A stretch of DNA of 64,000 nucleotides from CAWBXL01 sp963837365 (GTDB lineage Bacteria; Acidobacteriota; Terriglobia; Terriglobales; Acidobacteriaceae), in the NCBI GenBank assembly GCA_963837365.1, contig CAWIMW010000006.1, positions 62,001 to 126,000 of the forward strand. The letters run 5' to 3'. Positions 1 through 6,828 of this stretch are shown one piece after another. The notes beneath the pieces were generated by a model. It was given only the letters and a program-made list of their open reading frames with translations, made no database searches and was not told the DNA's origin. Made by a program: the position numbers and the translations under genes. Positions within the stretch are counted from its first letter, which is position 1. Each line of letters opens with the position of its first letter.

Positions 1-354
1 CCGCCGCTCGATGCTGCCGTCGTTACCTGCAAGTTCCAGGTCCTCGGCCAGAATCTCCTGCCGCTTCGGGTTCCGCTGCCAGTAGGCCGCCAGTACATGC
101 GCTGCGATCCCTAATAGCCAGGCCACAAACGGTGCGCCCCGCCACTCAAAGTTACCTATGCCTGCCAGCGCCTGATGAAACACTTCGGCGGTAAGGTCCT
201 GCGCTTCTTCACGACTGGCCACCCGTCGGGCGATGAATGCATAGACCCGGTTAAAGTTCTGCTCATAGAGCTCGGCAAAGCAGGACGGATCGCGCTGCGC
301 CGCCTCCACCAGAAACCGCTCATCTGTGTCGTTTTCCACGACTTTCAAGTGCAT
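1..354 (-). CDS. ECF-type RNA polymerase sigma factor, N-terminal part (runs off window)
   Basis: Translating the reverse strand from the ATG at 354 gives an open frame to the window edge (118 codons). It has the look of sigma-70 region 2: an acidic start, then SCFAELYEQNFNRVYAFIARR, with the conserved EEAQDLTAEVFHQAL helix and a WLLGIAAHVLAAYWQR segment. Such proteins direct RNA polymerase to stress or envelope promoters. An in-frame ATG at 423 would add 23 residues; neither start has a clear ribosome-binding site, and the family usually begins close to the 354 start. Regions 3-4 lie outside the window, so the class and any anti-sigma partner cannot be judged. Confidence 0.8.
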   Translation of the reverse strand, partial: MHLKVVENDTDERFLVEAAQRDPSCFAELYEQNFNRVYAFIARRVASREEAQDLTAEVFHQALAGIGNFEWRGAPFVAWLLGIAAHVLAAYWQRNPKRQEILAEDLELAGNDGSIERR

Positions 355-546
355 CTCCGCAGTACCAGGCTTACTTGTTCTGTTAATGCTGGGAACGCGA
401 CGAAAAGTTACGGGTGCGGGCATTTTTTTGTGAGATGCAGGTATTCGGAAGACTCAGCCACGGATTTTCACCGATCGACCCGTGAGCATCCGCGAGTATC
501 TGATGCTAATTCATAGGCAGTCATATATTTGCGCTACTATGATCCA

Positions 547-1572
547 GTGGCCCCGCTCCTCGAAATTCAGAAACTGACAATCGAATTTCCGGCTCCTGGC
601 GGGAACCGTCTTGCCGCGGTTCGTGACCTGGACTTCAGCATCGCCGGTGGAGAAGTGCTGGGACTGGTAGGGGAATCGGGATCGGGAAAGTCGGTTACTT
701 CTCTTGCAGTGATGGGTCTGCTTCCGCCGCAAGCTCAGGTGTCTGGTGAGATTACATTTACCGCAAGCGGCTTCGCTTCCAATTTGCTCAAGGTGCCGGG
801 GGACAAACTGCGCCAATTGCGCGGCTCAGCTATCGGCATGATCTTTCAAGAGCCTATGACAGCGCTCAATCCGGTCATGCGAGTCGGCGAACAGATTGCT
901 GAAGCGGTTACTGCACATCGTTCAGTCAGCAAGAAAGAAGCTTGGGAGTGCGCTGTGGCAGCCATGAACGATGTTGCCATTCCTGACGCCGCGCGGCGGG
1001 CACGGGATTACCCCCATCAGCTCTCCGGCGGAATGCGCCAGCGCATTATGATCGCCATGGCGATTGTGAACCGTCCTCAATTACTCATCGCCGATGAACC
1101 GACAACGGCACTCGATGTAACCATCCAGGCGCAGATCCTTGAACTTCTTGGAGAATTGCGTGCGAAGTTCGGGCTGGCCATGCTTTTTATTTCCCATGAT
1201 CTTGCGGTGGTCTCACAAGTCGCGGACCGGGTAGCAGTCATGTATGCAGGAAATCTGGTCGAACTTGGTTCAAAGCGGCACATCTTTCAAACTGCGGCCC
1301 ATCCTTATACGCAGGGACTTTTGCGGGCAGTGCCAACATTAAAAACTGATCGCAATCGCGCTTTGCTTACGATTGAGGGCACGGTACCTGCTCTTCAAGC
1401 AATGCCACCCGGCTGCCCCTTTGAACCACGATGCGATCAGAAGATCGCGGAATGCGCTCAGAGCTTACCAGAGTTAACTGAAATCTCGCCCGGCCACTGG
1501 GCGCGTTGTCCGGTTGTGAATGCGGGTGCCACGCGGATGTTTCATAACCAGTCCCCCGGAATAGGGCTATAA
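547..1572 (+). CDS. Oligopeptide/dipeptide ABC transporter ATP-binding protein (OppD/DppD type)
   Basis: This is the cytoplasmic ATPase of a peptide importer. From the GTG at 547 the protein is 341 residues: Walker A GESGSGKS at 42-49, Q-loop FQEP near 100, signature LSGGMRQR at 159-166, and Walker B LLIADEP near 180. The C-terminus has the oligopeptide-transporter extension with its Cys cluster (PPGCPFEPRCDQKIAEC, then WARCP). An in-frame TTG at 529 would add six residues. Neither start has a good Shine-Dalgarno, and a TACTAT hexamer at 535-540 would suit a leaderless GTG start. No permease or binding-protein genes are adjacent, so the partners must be encoded elsewhere. Confidence 0.9.
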   Translation: MAPLLEIQKLTIEFPAPGGNRLAAVRDLDFSIAGGEVLGLVGESGSGKSVTSLAVMGLLPPQAQVSGEITFTASGFASNLLKVPGDKLRQLRGSAIGMIFQEPMTALNPVMRVGEQIAEAVTAHRSVSKKEAWECAVAAMNDVAIPDAARRARDYPHQLSGGMRQRIMIAMAIVNRPQLLIADEPTTALDVTIQAQILELLGELRAKFGLAMLFISHDLAVVSQVADRVAVMYAGNLVELGSKRHIFQTAAHPYTQGLLRAVPTLKTDRNRALLTIEGTVPALQAMPPGCPFEPRCDQKIAECAQSLPELTEISPGHWARCPVVNAGATRMFHNQSPGIGL

Positions 1573-1592
1573 TCGCCAGTTTCCGGTGACGC

Positions 1593-2348
1593 GTGCGACT
1601 TTTTCTTCTCAGCGACATACACAGCAACCTCGAGGCCCTCGAGGCTTGCCTTGCGTCCGCGCCTGAATGCGACATCGCCGTCAATCTCGGCGACATCGTT
1701 GGCTATGGCGCCAGCCCGAATGAGGTGATCGAGCGTTCGCGGAGCCTGGGTCAGGTTGTCGTTCGGGGAAACCACGACAAAGCCGTAACCGGTCTTACCG
1801 ATCTCAATGACTTCAACCCGGTTGCCGGAGTGGCCGCCCTTTGGACGCGCGACCAACTGACCCCAGAAAACCACGCATGGTTGCAGAGTCTGCCACAAGG
1901 GCCTATCACAATTGCCGATGTCCCCGAGGCGCAGTTTGTGCACGGCTCCCCGCTCGATGAAGATGAATACGTGGTCAACAGCGAGGAGGCTTACATTTCA
2001 TTGCGGCAGGCCGCTACTCCCATCACTTTTTTTGGCCACACTCATTTGCAGGGTGGATTTTATGACAATGGCAGTGGCGATGATGCCTTCTATCCCGAGT
2101 ACAAGACGATTGGGAAGAGCGAAAGTTGGCAGTTCATATTGAAAGAGGGTGCCCGCTATATGATCAACCCCGGTTCTGTCGGGCAGCCGCGGGATGGAGA
2201 CTGGCGCGCCGCCTTCGCGACATTTGATACTTTAACGCGCACTGTTACTTTCCGGCGAGTGCCGTATGATCTTAAAACCGCACAGGACAAAATTAATGCG
2301 GCGAATTTGCCGTCTCGCCTGGCAAGCCGCTTGGCAGCGGGAAGATAA
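1593..2348 (+). CDS. Calcineurin-like metallophosphoesterase (YfcE/MJ0936-like)
   Basis: A 251-residue cytoplasmic phosphoesterase, starting with GTG. The dinuclear-metal motifs appear in order: LSDIHSN near the N-terminus, NLGDIVGYG, VVRGNHDK, FFGHTH and MINPGSVGQPRDG. The GHTH and PGSVG arrangement is typical of the YfcE/MJ0936 family of small phosphodiesterases that lack a signal peptide. The physiological substrate cannot be read from sequence. It follows the peptide ABC ATPase by 20 bases and may be cotranscribed with it. Confidence 0.88.
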   Translation: MRLFLLSDIHSNLEALEACLASAPECDIAVNLGDIVGYGASPNEVIERSRSLGQVVVRGNHDKAVTGLTDLNDFNPVAGVAALWTRDQLTPENHAWLQSLPQGPITIADVPEAQFVHGSPLDEDEYVVNSEEAYISLRQAATPITFFGHTHLQGGFYDNGSGDDAFYPEYKTIGKSESWQFILKEGARYMINPGSVGQPRDGDWRAAFATFDTLTRTVTFRRVPYDLKTAQDKINAANLPSRLASRLAAGR

Positions 2349-2370
2349 TTTTGAAAGCCCCATCACAACC

Positions 2371-3267
2371 ATGAAACTGGCGCGCGTCATTGCTGGGTTA
2401 CTTTTGCTTGCAGTTTCAGCCGGCGCTCGCCAATCGCCGAACGATATCAACGAAGAAATCAGCGTCGGCAGTACGACACGATCCTACCTTCTATATGTCC
2501 CGGACAATCTGCCACAAAAGCTTGTACCACTTGTATTGGTTTTTCATGGGGGAGGCGGCCATGCGTCGAATATGCCGCGATTTACCAGGTTCGACGATGC
2601 GGCCGATGCCAACAATTTCATCGTGGCCTATCCTGAGAGCTTCAACAAAAGTTGGAGCGACACCCGCGGGCTTTCGCCAGCAGACGACATCGGTTTTATA
2701 CGGACTTTAATCGCGCATCTGTTAAAGACGCAAAACATCGATCCCAAACGGATCTACGGTACGGGAATTTCCAACGGCGGGTTCTTTTCCCAACGGCTGG
2801 CCTGTGACATGACGGACCAATTCGCGGCGGTTGCGTCGGTGGCCGCGACCATGCCGGATACGCTGGCCCCGGTGTGCAGGCCTTCGCGCCCCATTTCAGT
2901 GATGTTCATTCACGGGACCAAAGATCCGATTGTTCACATTGACGGAGGTACAATTTTGCGCAATCGTGGGGGCAATGTCTCTTTAGCAGAGGCGTCTTCG
3001 TTCTGGCGTAAGTGGGATCAGACTTCTTCCAAGCCGGAGACTGAGGACATCCCCGATCAGGCCCATGACGGCACCACCGTTCATCGCGACAGCTACCGAG
3101 ATGGAAAACAGGGAACCGAAGTCGTGGTTTACACCATTGAAGGCGGTGGGCATACCTGGCCGGATGGCGTTCAATATTTGCCGGTACTATTTGTTGGCAA
3201 GGCCAGTAAGAACCTGGATGCGACTTCTGTGATCTGGGAGTTTTTTGCCAAACATCAGCTTCCCTGA
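2371..3267 (+). CDS. Secreted PHB-depolymerase/feruloyl-esterase-like alpha/beta hydrolase
   Basis: The ATG at 2371 opens a 298-residue protein with a signal peptide (MKLARVIAGLLLLAVSAGA). A more upstream in-frame start would overlap the phosphoesterase gene and bury the signal. The body is an esterase_PHB (LpqC/Fae-like) fold: LVLVFHGGGG oxyanion region, nucleophile elbow GTGISNGGFF instead of the usual GxSxGG order, acid segment HGTKDPIVHIDGG, and catalytic His in GGGHTWPDG. It probably hydrolyses esterified polymers outside the cytoplasm. PHB, feruloyl or acetyl-xylan ester specificity cannot be separated by eye. Confidence 0.85.
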   Translation: MKLARVIAGLLLLAVSAGARQSPNDINEEISVGSTTRSYLLYVPDNLPQKLVPLVLVFHGGGGHASNMPRFTRFDDAADANNFIVAYPESFNKSWSDTRGLSPADDIGFIRTLIAHLLKTQNIDPKRIYGTGISNGGFFSQRLACDMTDQFAAVASVAATMPDTLAPVCRPSRPISVMFIHGTKDPIVHIDGGTILRNRGGNVSLAEASSFWRKWDQTSSKPETEDIPDQAHDGTTVHRDSYRDGKQGTEVVVYTIEGGGHTWPDGVQYLPVLFVGKASKNLDATSVIWEFFAKHQLP

Positions 3268-3332
3268 GGCTGGGATAGCAGCTGTCAGTTCGCAGTTCCC
3301 GGTTTTCAGTTGGTACCGTGTAAACTTCAGCC

Positions 3333-3893
3333 ATGCCATCTCCTCCCGAACACTATCTGATCGCGCACAGCGATGGCGGCGCCCGGGGTAATCCCGGCCC
3401 GGCAGGCTATGGCGTGGTGATCAAAGACAACACGGGTAAGAAAGTCGCTGGACTCAGTGAATACCTGGGCCATCAGACCAACAATTTTGCGGAATATCAG
3501 GGACTGATCGCAGCTTTGGAATATGCGGTAAATCACGGGCCCAAGGCATTGAAGCTGGTCAGCGATTCCGAACTGATGGTGAAGCAAGTCAAGGGTGTTT
3601 ACAAAGTTAAGAACGCAGCGCTGCAAGACCTGCACGCCCGCGCCAAGCAACTAATCGGCAAGCTGGATTGGTTTTCCATCGACCACGCCATGCGAGAGCA
3701 CAATCAGGAAGCTGACCGCCTGGCGAATGAGGCGATGGATAAGGGACCAGGCCGTGTGACGCGGTCGCCCTCGCCCGCGACTGCTGCTATCTCACAAGAA
3801 TTCGAAGGAATCGTGCAGGATGGAATAATAAAGCTGTTAAACGGAGCCCTGCCAGAGGGAACCAAAGTCCAAGTCCGGGCCAAAAGAAACTAA
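3333..3893 (+). CDS. Ribonuclease HI-like protein (RNase H-fold, reverse-transcriptase-like)
   Basis: A 186-residue protein with the RNase HI catalytic carboxylates in order: SDGGARGNPG (Asp 14), NNFAEYQGL (Glu), VSDSELM (Asp) and EHNQEADRLAN (Asp). It lacks the basic handle of E. coli RnhA and matches the archaeal/Bacillus YpdQ-type branch. A C-terminal extension of roughly 50 residues beyond the catalytic domain has no obvious motif. The expected role is degrading RNA in RNA-DNA hybrids. It ends four bases into the convergent hypothetical gene at 3890. Confidence 0.88.
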   Translation: MPSPPEHYLIAHSDGGARGNPGPAGYGVVIKDNTGKKVAGLSEYLGHQTNNFAEYQGLIAALEYAVNHGPKALKLVSDSELMVKQVKGVYKVKNAALQDLHARAKQLIGKLDWFSIDHAMREHNQEADRLANEAMDKGPGRVTRSPSPATAAISQEFEGIVQDGIIKLLNGALPEGTKVQVRAKRN

Positions 3894-4372
3894 GCCCGGC
3901 CCTTCTTAGCCGCCTTAGCCTCAGCCTTCCCCGCAACTTCCCAAGGCCGTTTCGGTTTCTCAGCAGCAGGCTTATCGCGGTCTTTGACCCGGTCGTACTG
4001 GTAGGCTTCACTGACTGTCCCTAAAGATTCGTTGTACAAGCTGGGCAACCCCAATCCTTCTTTCAATTCTTCGGTGAATTGCTGGAGAGCCTTCAGGTGG
4101 TCGGCGGTGGCGGGAACCTCCGTTTTTGCAGTCTTTAGAAACTGCTGATAGCCCCGGTTCACCAGCTTGGAAATTTCACTGCCGATCAAGTAGCCGGGGT
4201 AGGCAAAAATCTTTACCCCCTCATCACCGTTCTTCTGAATGGCAGCCGACACATTGTATTTGCGCAGGAATACACGCCCCTGCATGCCCGGCGCCTCAAT
4301 CAAATCAAAACCGTGGTCGCGCAGCCAGTTGACTGCGTCTTCGTAATTCTTTGGTTCGGTGTTATTCGCCAT
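3890..4372 (-). CDS. Conserved hypothetical cytoplasmic protein
   Basis: A 160-residue soluble protein that I do not recognise. It begins MANNTEPKNYEDAVNWLRDHGFDL and has a compact alpha/beta-looking first 100 residues. A Lys/Ala/Pro-rich tail (KPAAEKPKRPWEVAGKAEAKAAKKGRA) resembles a DNA- or RNA-binding extension, but this is only composition. There are no membrane segments or catalytic motif. It overlaps the convergent RNase H gene by four bases and is divergent from cysM, so the 4373-4553 gap must hold promoters for both. Confidence 0.65.
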   Translation of the reverse strand: MANNTEPKNYEDAVNWLRDHGFDLIEAPGMQGRVFLRKYNVSAAIQKNGDEGVKIFAYPGYLIGSEISKLVNRGYQQFLKTAKTEVPATADHLKALQQFTEELKEGLGLPSLYNESLGTVSEAYQYDRVKDRDKPAAEKPKRPWEVAGKAEAKAAKKGRA

Positions 4373-4431
4373 CTCGTTTGGATCGGTCCCTTCTGTCTTC
4401 CTCGTCGCTTGTTTAGATGCGGCTTATGCAA

Positions 4432-4455
4432 AAAGATGCTCTTGCTGGCATCTTT
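4432..4455. promoter_or_regulatory. 8-bp-arm inverted repeat, possible operator
   Basis: AAAGATGC (4432-4439) and GCATCTTT (4448-4455) form perfect arms around an 8-base spacer. The right arm runs into the proposed -35 box of the cysM promoter, so a bound regulator would block it. It lies in the divergent gap and has no U-run, which makes an operator more likely than a terminator. The regulator is unknown. Confidence 0.4.
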
Positions 4456-4480
4456 GTATCAAACAAGGCTCTTTTATAAT
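4454..4480 (+). promoter_or_regulatory. Candidate sigma-70 promoter for cysM
   Basis: TTGTAT (4454-4459) and a perfect TATAAT (4475-4480) are separated by 15 bases, slightly short. Transcription would begin near 4487 and leave a leader of about 65 bases. That leader contains a second small inverted repeat, CGGTAC/GTACCG, at 4517-4537. Confidence 0.45.
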
Positions 4481-4553
4481 CTAAATATCAGCTCGCAAAG
4501 CCTTACATAGTCCTTTCGGTACGTTACGATAGTACCGGCAGTTCACGCAAACT

Positions 4554-5531
4554 ATGCGGCCAGGGTCTCCAAAACTCGCGGAAGTGCCTGCTGCGGCGGC
4601 AGATGCCAAGCCGACACACCTGGGGGTGCGCAGCTTGGACCGGATTGGCAACACGCCATTGCTACGCCTGGAACGCATTGCCTGCGACTTACCCAACATC
4701 ACAGTGCTGGGTAAGGCAGAATGGCTGAATCCAGGGGGATCCGTCAAGGACCGCGCCGCCTCGAACATCGTGAACCAGGCGCGCGCCGCAGGCAAACTCG
4801 GCCCGGGGAAGATTCTGCTGGATGCCACCAGCGGCAACACCGGCATTGCTTTTGCCATGCTGGGGGCCGCGCTGGGATTTCCTGTGACCCTGTGCATGCC
4901 GGAAAATGTTTCCGTCGAGCGCAAGCGCATTTTGCACGCCTACGGGGCGAAGGTCATCTTCACCGATCCCGGCGACGGCTCCGACGGCGCCATCCGCGAG
5001 GCGCGCGAGCTTTACGCCGCTCATCCCGAAAAATATTTCTACGCCGACCAGTACTCCAACGACGCCAACTGGCAGGCCCACTACCATGGCACCGCCAACG
5101 AAATCTGGCAACAGAGCGCAGGGCGGGTCACGCATTTTGTGGCCATGATGGGGACCAGCGGAACGTTCGTGGGAACTTCGCGGCGGCTGAAGGAGTTGAA
5201 TCCTGCCATCAAGTGCATTTCGTTGCAGCCGGATTCTCCGTTTCACGGAATTGAGGGCGCGAAGCACATGGCCAGCGCGATGGTGCCGAAGATCTACGAT
5301 CCGAAGCTAGCCGATGAAGACTTGGGGATCGCGACGGAAGATGCCTACAAGATAGCGGTCCGTTTGGCGCGCGAAGAGGGTTTGCTGGTGGGGATTTCCG
5401 CCGGGGCCGCGGTCGCGGGATGTTTGCAGGTCGCCGCGCGCTTGAAGAAAAGCGAGCACGCCGTGTTCGTAACCATTCTGCCCGATTCCGGCGACAAGTA
5501 TCTGAGTGAAAGGTTCTGGCAGGAAGGTTAA
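4554..5531 (+). CDS. cysM: Cysteine synthase, CysM-like (PLP-dependent beta-replacement enzyme)
   Basis: A 325-residue fold-type II PLP enzyme. The Schiff-base Lys is in GGSVKDRAAS (Lys 65), the phosphate loop is TSGNTGIAF, and GTSGTFVGTSRRLKE and SAGAAVAG complete the site. It makes cysteine from an activated serine. The neighbours argue for the protein-thiocarboxylate route known from Mycobacterium tuberculosis CysM-CysO-Mec: a JAMM protease follows at 5617, and a CysO-like carrier and MoeZ-like E1 lie 5 kb on. In that pathway the acceptor is O-phosphoserine and the sulfur comes from carrier-COSH; this is inference here. A start further inside (MGVRS region) cannot be excluded, as the first 25 residues are Ala/Pro-rich. 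Confidence 0.88.
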   Translation: MRPGSPKLAEVPAAAADAKPTHLGVRSLDRIGNTPLLRLERIACDLPNITVLGKAEWLNPGGSVKDRAASNIVNQARAAGKLGPGKILLDATSGNTGIAFAMLGAALGFPVTLCMPENVSVERKRILHAYGAKVIFTDPGDGSDGAIREARELYAAHPEKYFYADQYSNDANWQAHYHGTANEIWQQSAGRVTHFVAMMGTSGTFVGTSRRLKELNPAIKCISLQPDSPFHGIEGAKHMASAMVPKIYDPKLADEDLGIATEDAYKIAVRLAREEGLLVGISAGAAVAGCLQVAARLKKSEHAVFVTILPDSGDKYLSERFWQEG

Positions 5532-5535
5532 CTTC

Positions 5536-5606
5536 ACCACGGAGCCACCGAGTCACGGAGAAAAACGAAGAAACGCATTTCTCTGTGTCTCCGTGTCTCC
5601 GTGGTG
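5536..5606. repeat. Intergenic inverted repeat, 'caccacggag' family
   Basis: The left arm (5536-5561, cac-cac-gga-gcc-acc type) is closely complementary to the right arm (5581-5606, ending tccgtggtg). Together they make a hairpin of about 70 bases between cysM and the JAMM gene. Related words (cacagag, ctccgtg) recur at 36539, 57061 and 58211. Its function is unknown; it may attenuate or punctuate the transcript. Confidence 0.55.
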
Positions 5607-5616
5607 GATTGATTTT

Positions 5617-6048
5617 ATGCTAAAAATTCCCCGCCAACTCTACGACTCCCTTCGCCAGCACGGCGAAGAAACCTATCCTCACGAATGCTGTGGAGTCCTG
5701 CTCGGCCAAATCGATGGCGACGTGCGCACCGTCACCGCTATCGCCCGAGCCGGCAACACCCGCACTGACTCCGCCCACAACCGGTACAACATCGACCCGA
5801 AAGAATTGATCCGCATCCAGAGCGAAGGCCGCAAACGCGGAGAAGACATCATCGGCTTCTACCACTCCCACCCCGACCACCCCGCCCGCTGGTCGCAAAC
5901 TGATTTCGCTGAGGCGCATTGGTATGGGTGTTCGTACGTGATCACCAGCGTGGAGAAAGGCAAAGCGGTGCTGACCAATTCGTTTGCGCTGGAAGGCAGC
6001 GATGAGAATGACAAAGCGTTTAACGATGAACAGATCGAGGTAAGCTAA
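5617..6048 (+). CDS. JAMM/MPN+ metalloprotease, Mec-like
   Basis: From the ATG at 5617 the protein is 143 residues and shows the complete zinc protease signature: Glu 23 in PHECCG, then H83-S-H85 followed by S93 and D96 (HSHPDHPARWSQTD). Family members such as Mec release cysteine from the CysO-cysteine adduct. The related QbsD and HcyD trim extra C-terminal residues from sulfur carriers to expose Gly-Gly. Placement directly after cysM supports one of those roles. The carrier encoded at 10582 has one residue after Gly-Gly, so trimming, adduct hydrolysis or both are possible. Longer in-frame starts would translate the upstream repeat and are unlikely. Confidence 0.88.
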   Translation: MLKIPRQLYDSLRQHGEETYPHECCGVLLGQIDGDVRTVTAIARAGNTRTDSAHNRYNIDPKELIRIQSEGRKRGEDIIGFYHSHPDHPARWSQTDFAEAHWYGCSYVITSVEKGKAVLTNSFALEGSDENDKAFNDEQIEVS

Positions 6049-6103
6049 CCTTGATCTGGTCGCAATCAAGCATCCGCGAAGCCTGCCGGTCGAGGCACAA
6101 AAT

Positions 6104-6628
6104 ATGATTTGGCAGTTTCTTGGCATTCTTCTCCTTGTCTCCCCGGTGGCCTTGGCGATTTCGTTCTTCTTGATCAAGCGATCAGCACGCAAACAGGAAC
6201 CCAGACAGGAAGAGGCGGCACTCGAGTTTGCACCGGCACCGGCGATGCAATTCTTGCTTGGGCTTGTCTTGCTTCTTCTGATCGCTTTTTCGATTCTTGT
6301 CTTGGTAATGGCACTCTCCGCCGGCGAAGGATGGTATGCGGTATTCATTCCGCTGGCTGTGCTCGTTGCGCTTCTTCTGGCAAAACCTAGACCGGTTGTC
6401 CTAGATCACAACGGTATTCGACAGCGGCGCTGGCTGCGCCAGGATCGTGCGATAACCTGGGATGAGATAGCCTGGATGAAGCGTGGATGGAGGACTGGCG
6501 TCACCTATATCAAAAGTAAGAAAGGTGGTCGGCCCATTTCATTCTCTCCCCTCATAGTAGGCCAGTCTCGGTTCGAGCGAGAGGTCAGGGCGCATGTCCG
6601 TGGAGATGCTGATCTCGAAGAGGAATGA
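6104..6628 (+). CDS. Hypothetical membrane protein with PH-like C-terminus
   Basis: A 174-residue protein with an N-terminal membrane helix (residues about 4-24) and a hydrophobic hairpin at about 45-90. The cytosolic-looking tail (VVLDHNGIRQRRWLRQDRAITWDEIAWMKRG) resembles the bacterial PH-like domains found after two helices. There is no catalytic motif. It sits between the cysteine locus and the metzincin gene with 55 bases to the JAMM stop; any functional link is unproven. Confidence 0.6.
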   Translation: MIWQFLGILLLVSPVALAISFFLIKRSARKQEPRQEEAALEFAPAPAMQFLLGLVLLLLIAFSILVLVMALSAGEGWYAVFIPLAVLVALLLAKPRPVVLDHNGIRQRRWLRQDRAITWDEIAWMKRGWRTGVTYIKSKKGGRPISFSPLIVGQSRFEREVRAHVRGDADLEEE

Positions 6629-6706
6629 ATTAAGAGTTTTTAGCAGGCAGGACTTAGGCGAGTTTACCGGGGCGAAAATATCTACGTACTCCTTGTCGGC
6701 CAATAA

Positions 6707-6749
6707 CAGATTCCTCCTCTTCGCTCCGCGAATCGTCGGAATGACAAAA
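6707..6749 (+). repeat. Dispersed intergenic repeat, 'gattcctcctc...tcggaatgacaaa' family
   Basis: This copy (cagattcctcctcttcgctc, then tcgtcggaatgacaaa) matches one arm of the 110-bp palindromic element at 39987-40096. It lies in the 200-base gap before the metzincin gene. A half copy here and a full hairpin there suggest a mobile or REP-like intergenic family. Confidence 0.5.
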
Positions 6750-6828
6750 GGGTTTTCATTCAAACTCCACCACCAGCTGCCACCTCGCCATTTGTTTCAC
6801 CCTCCCGGCTCATGTATAAAACGAGCCT

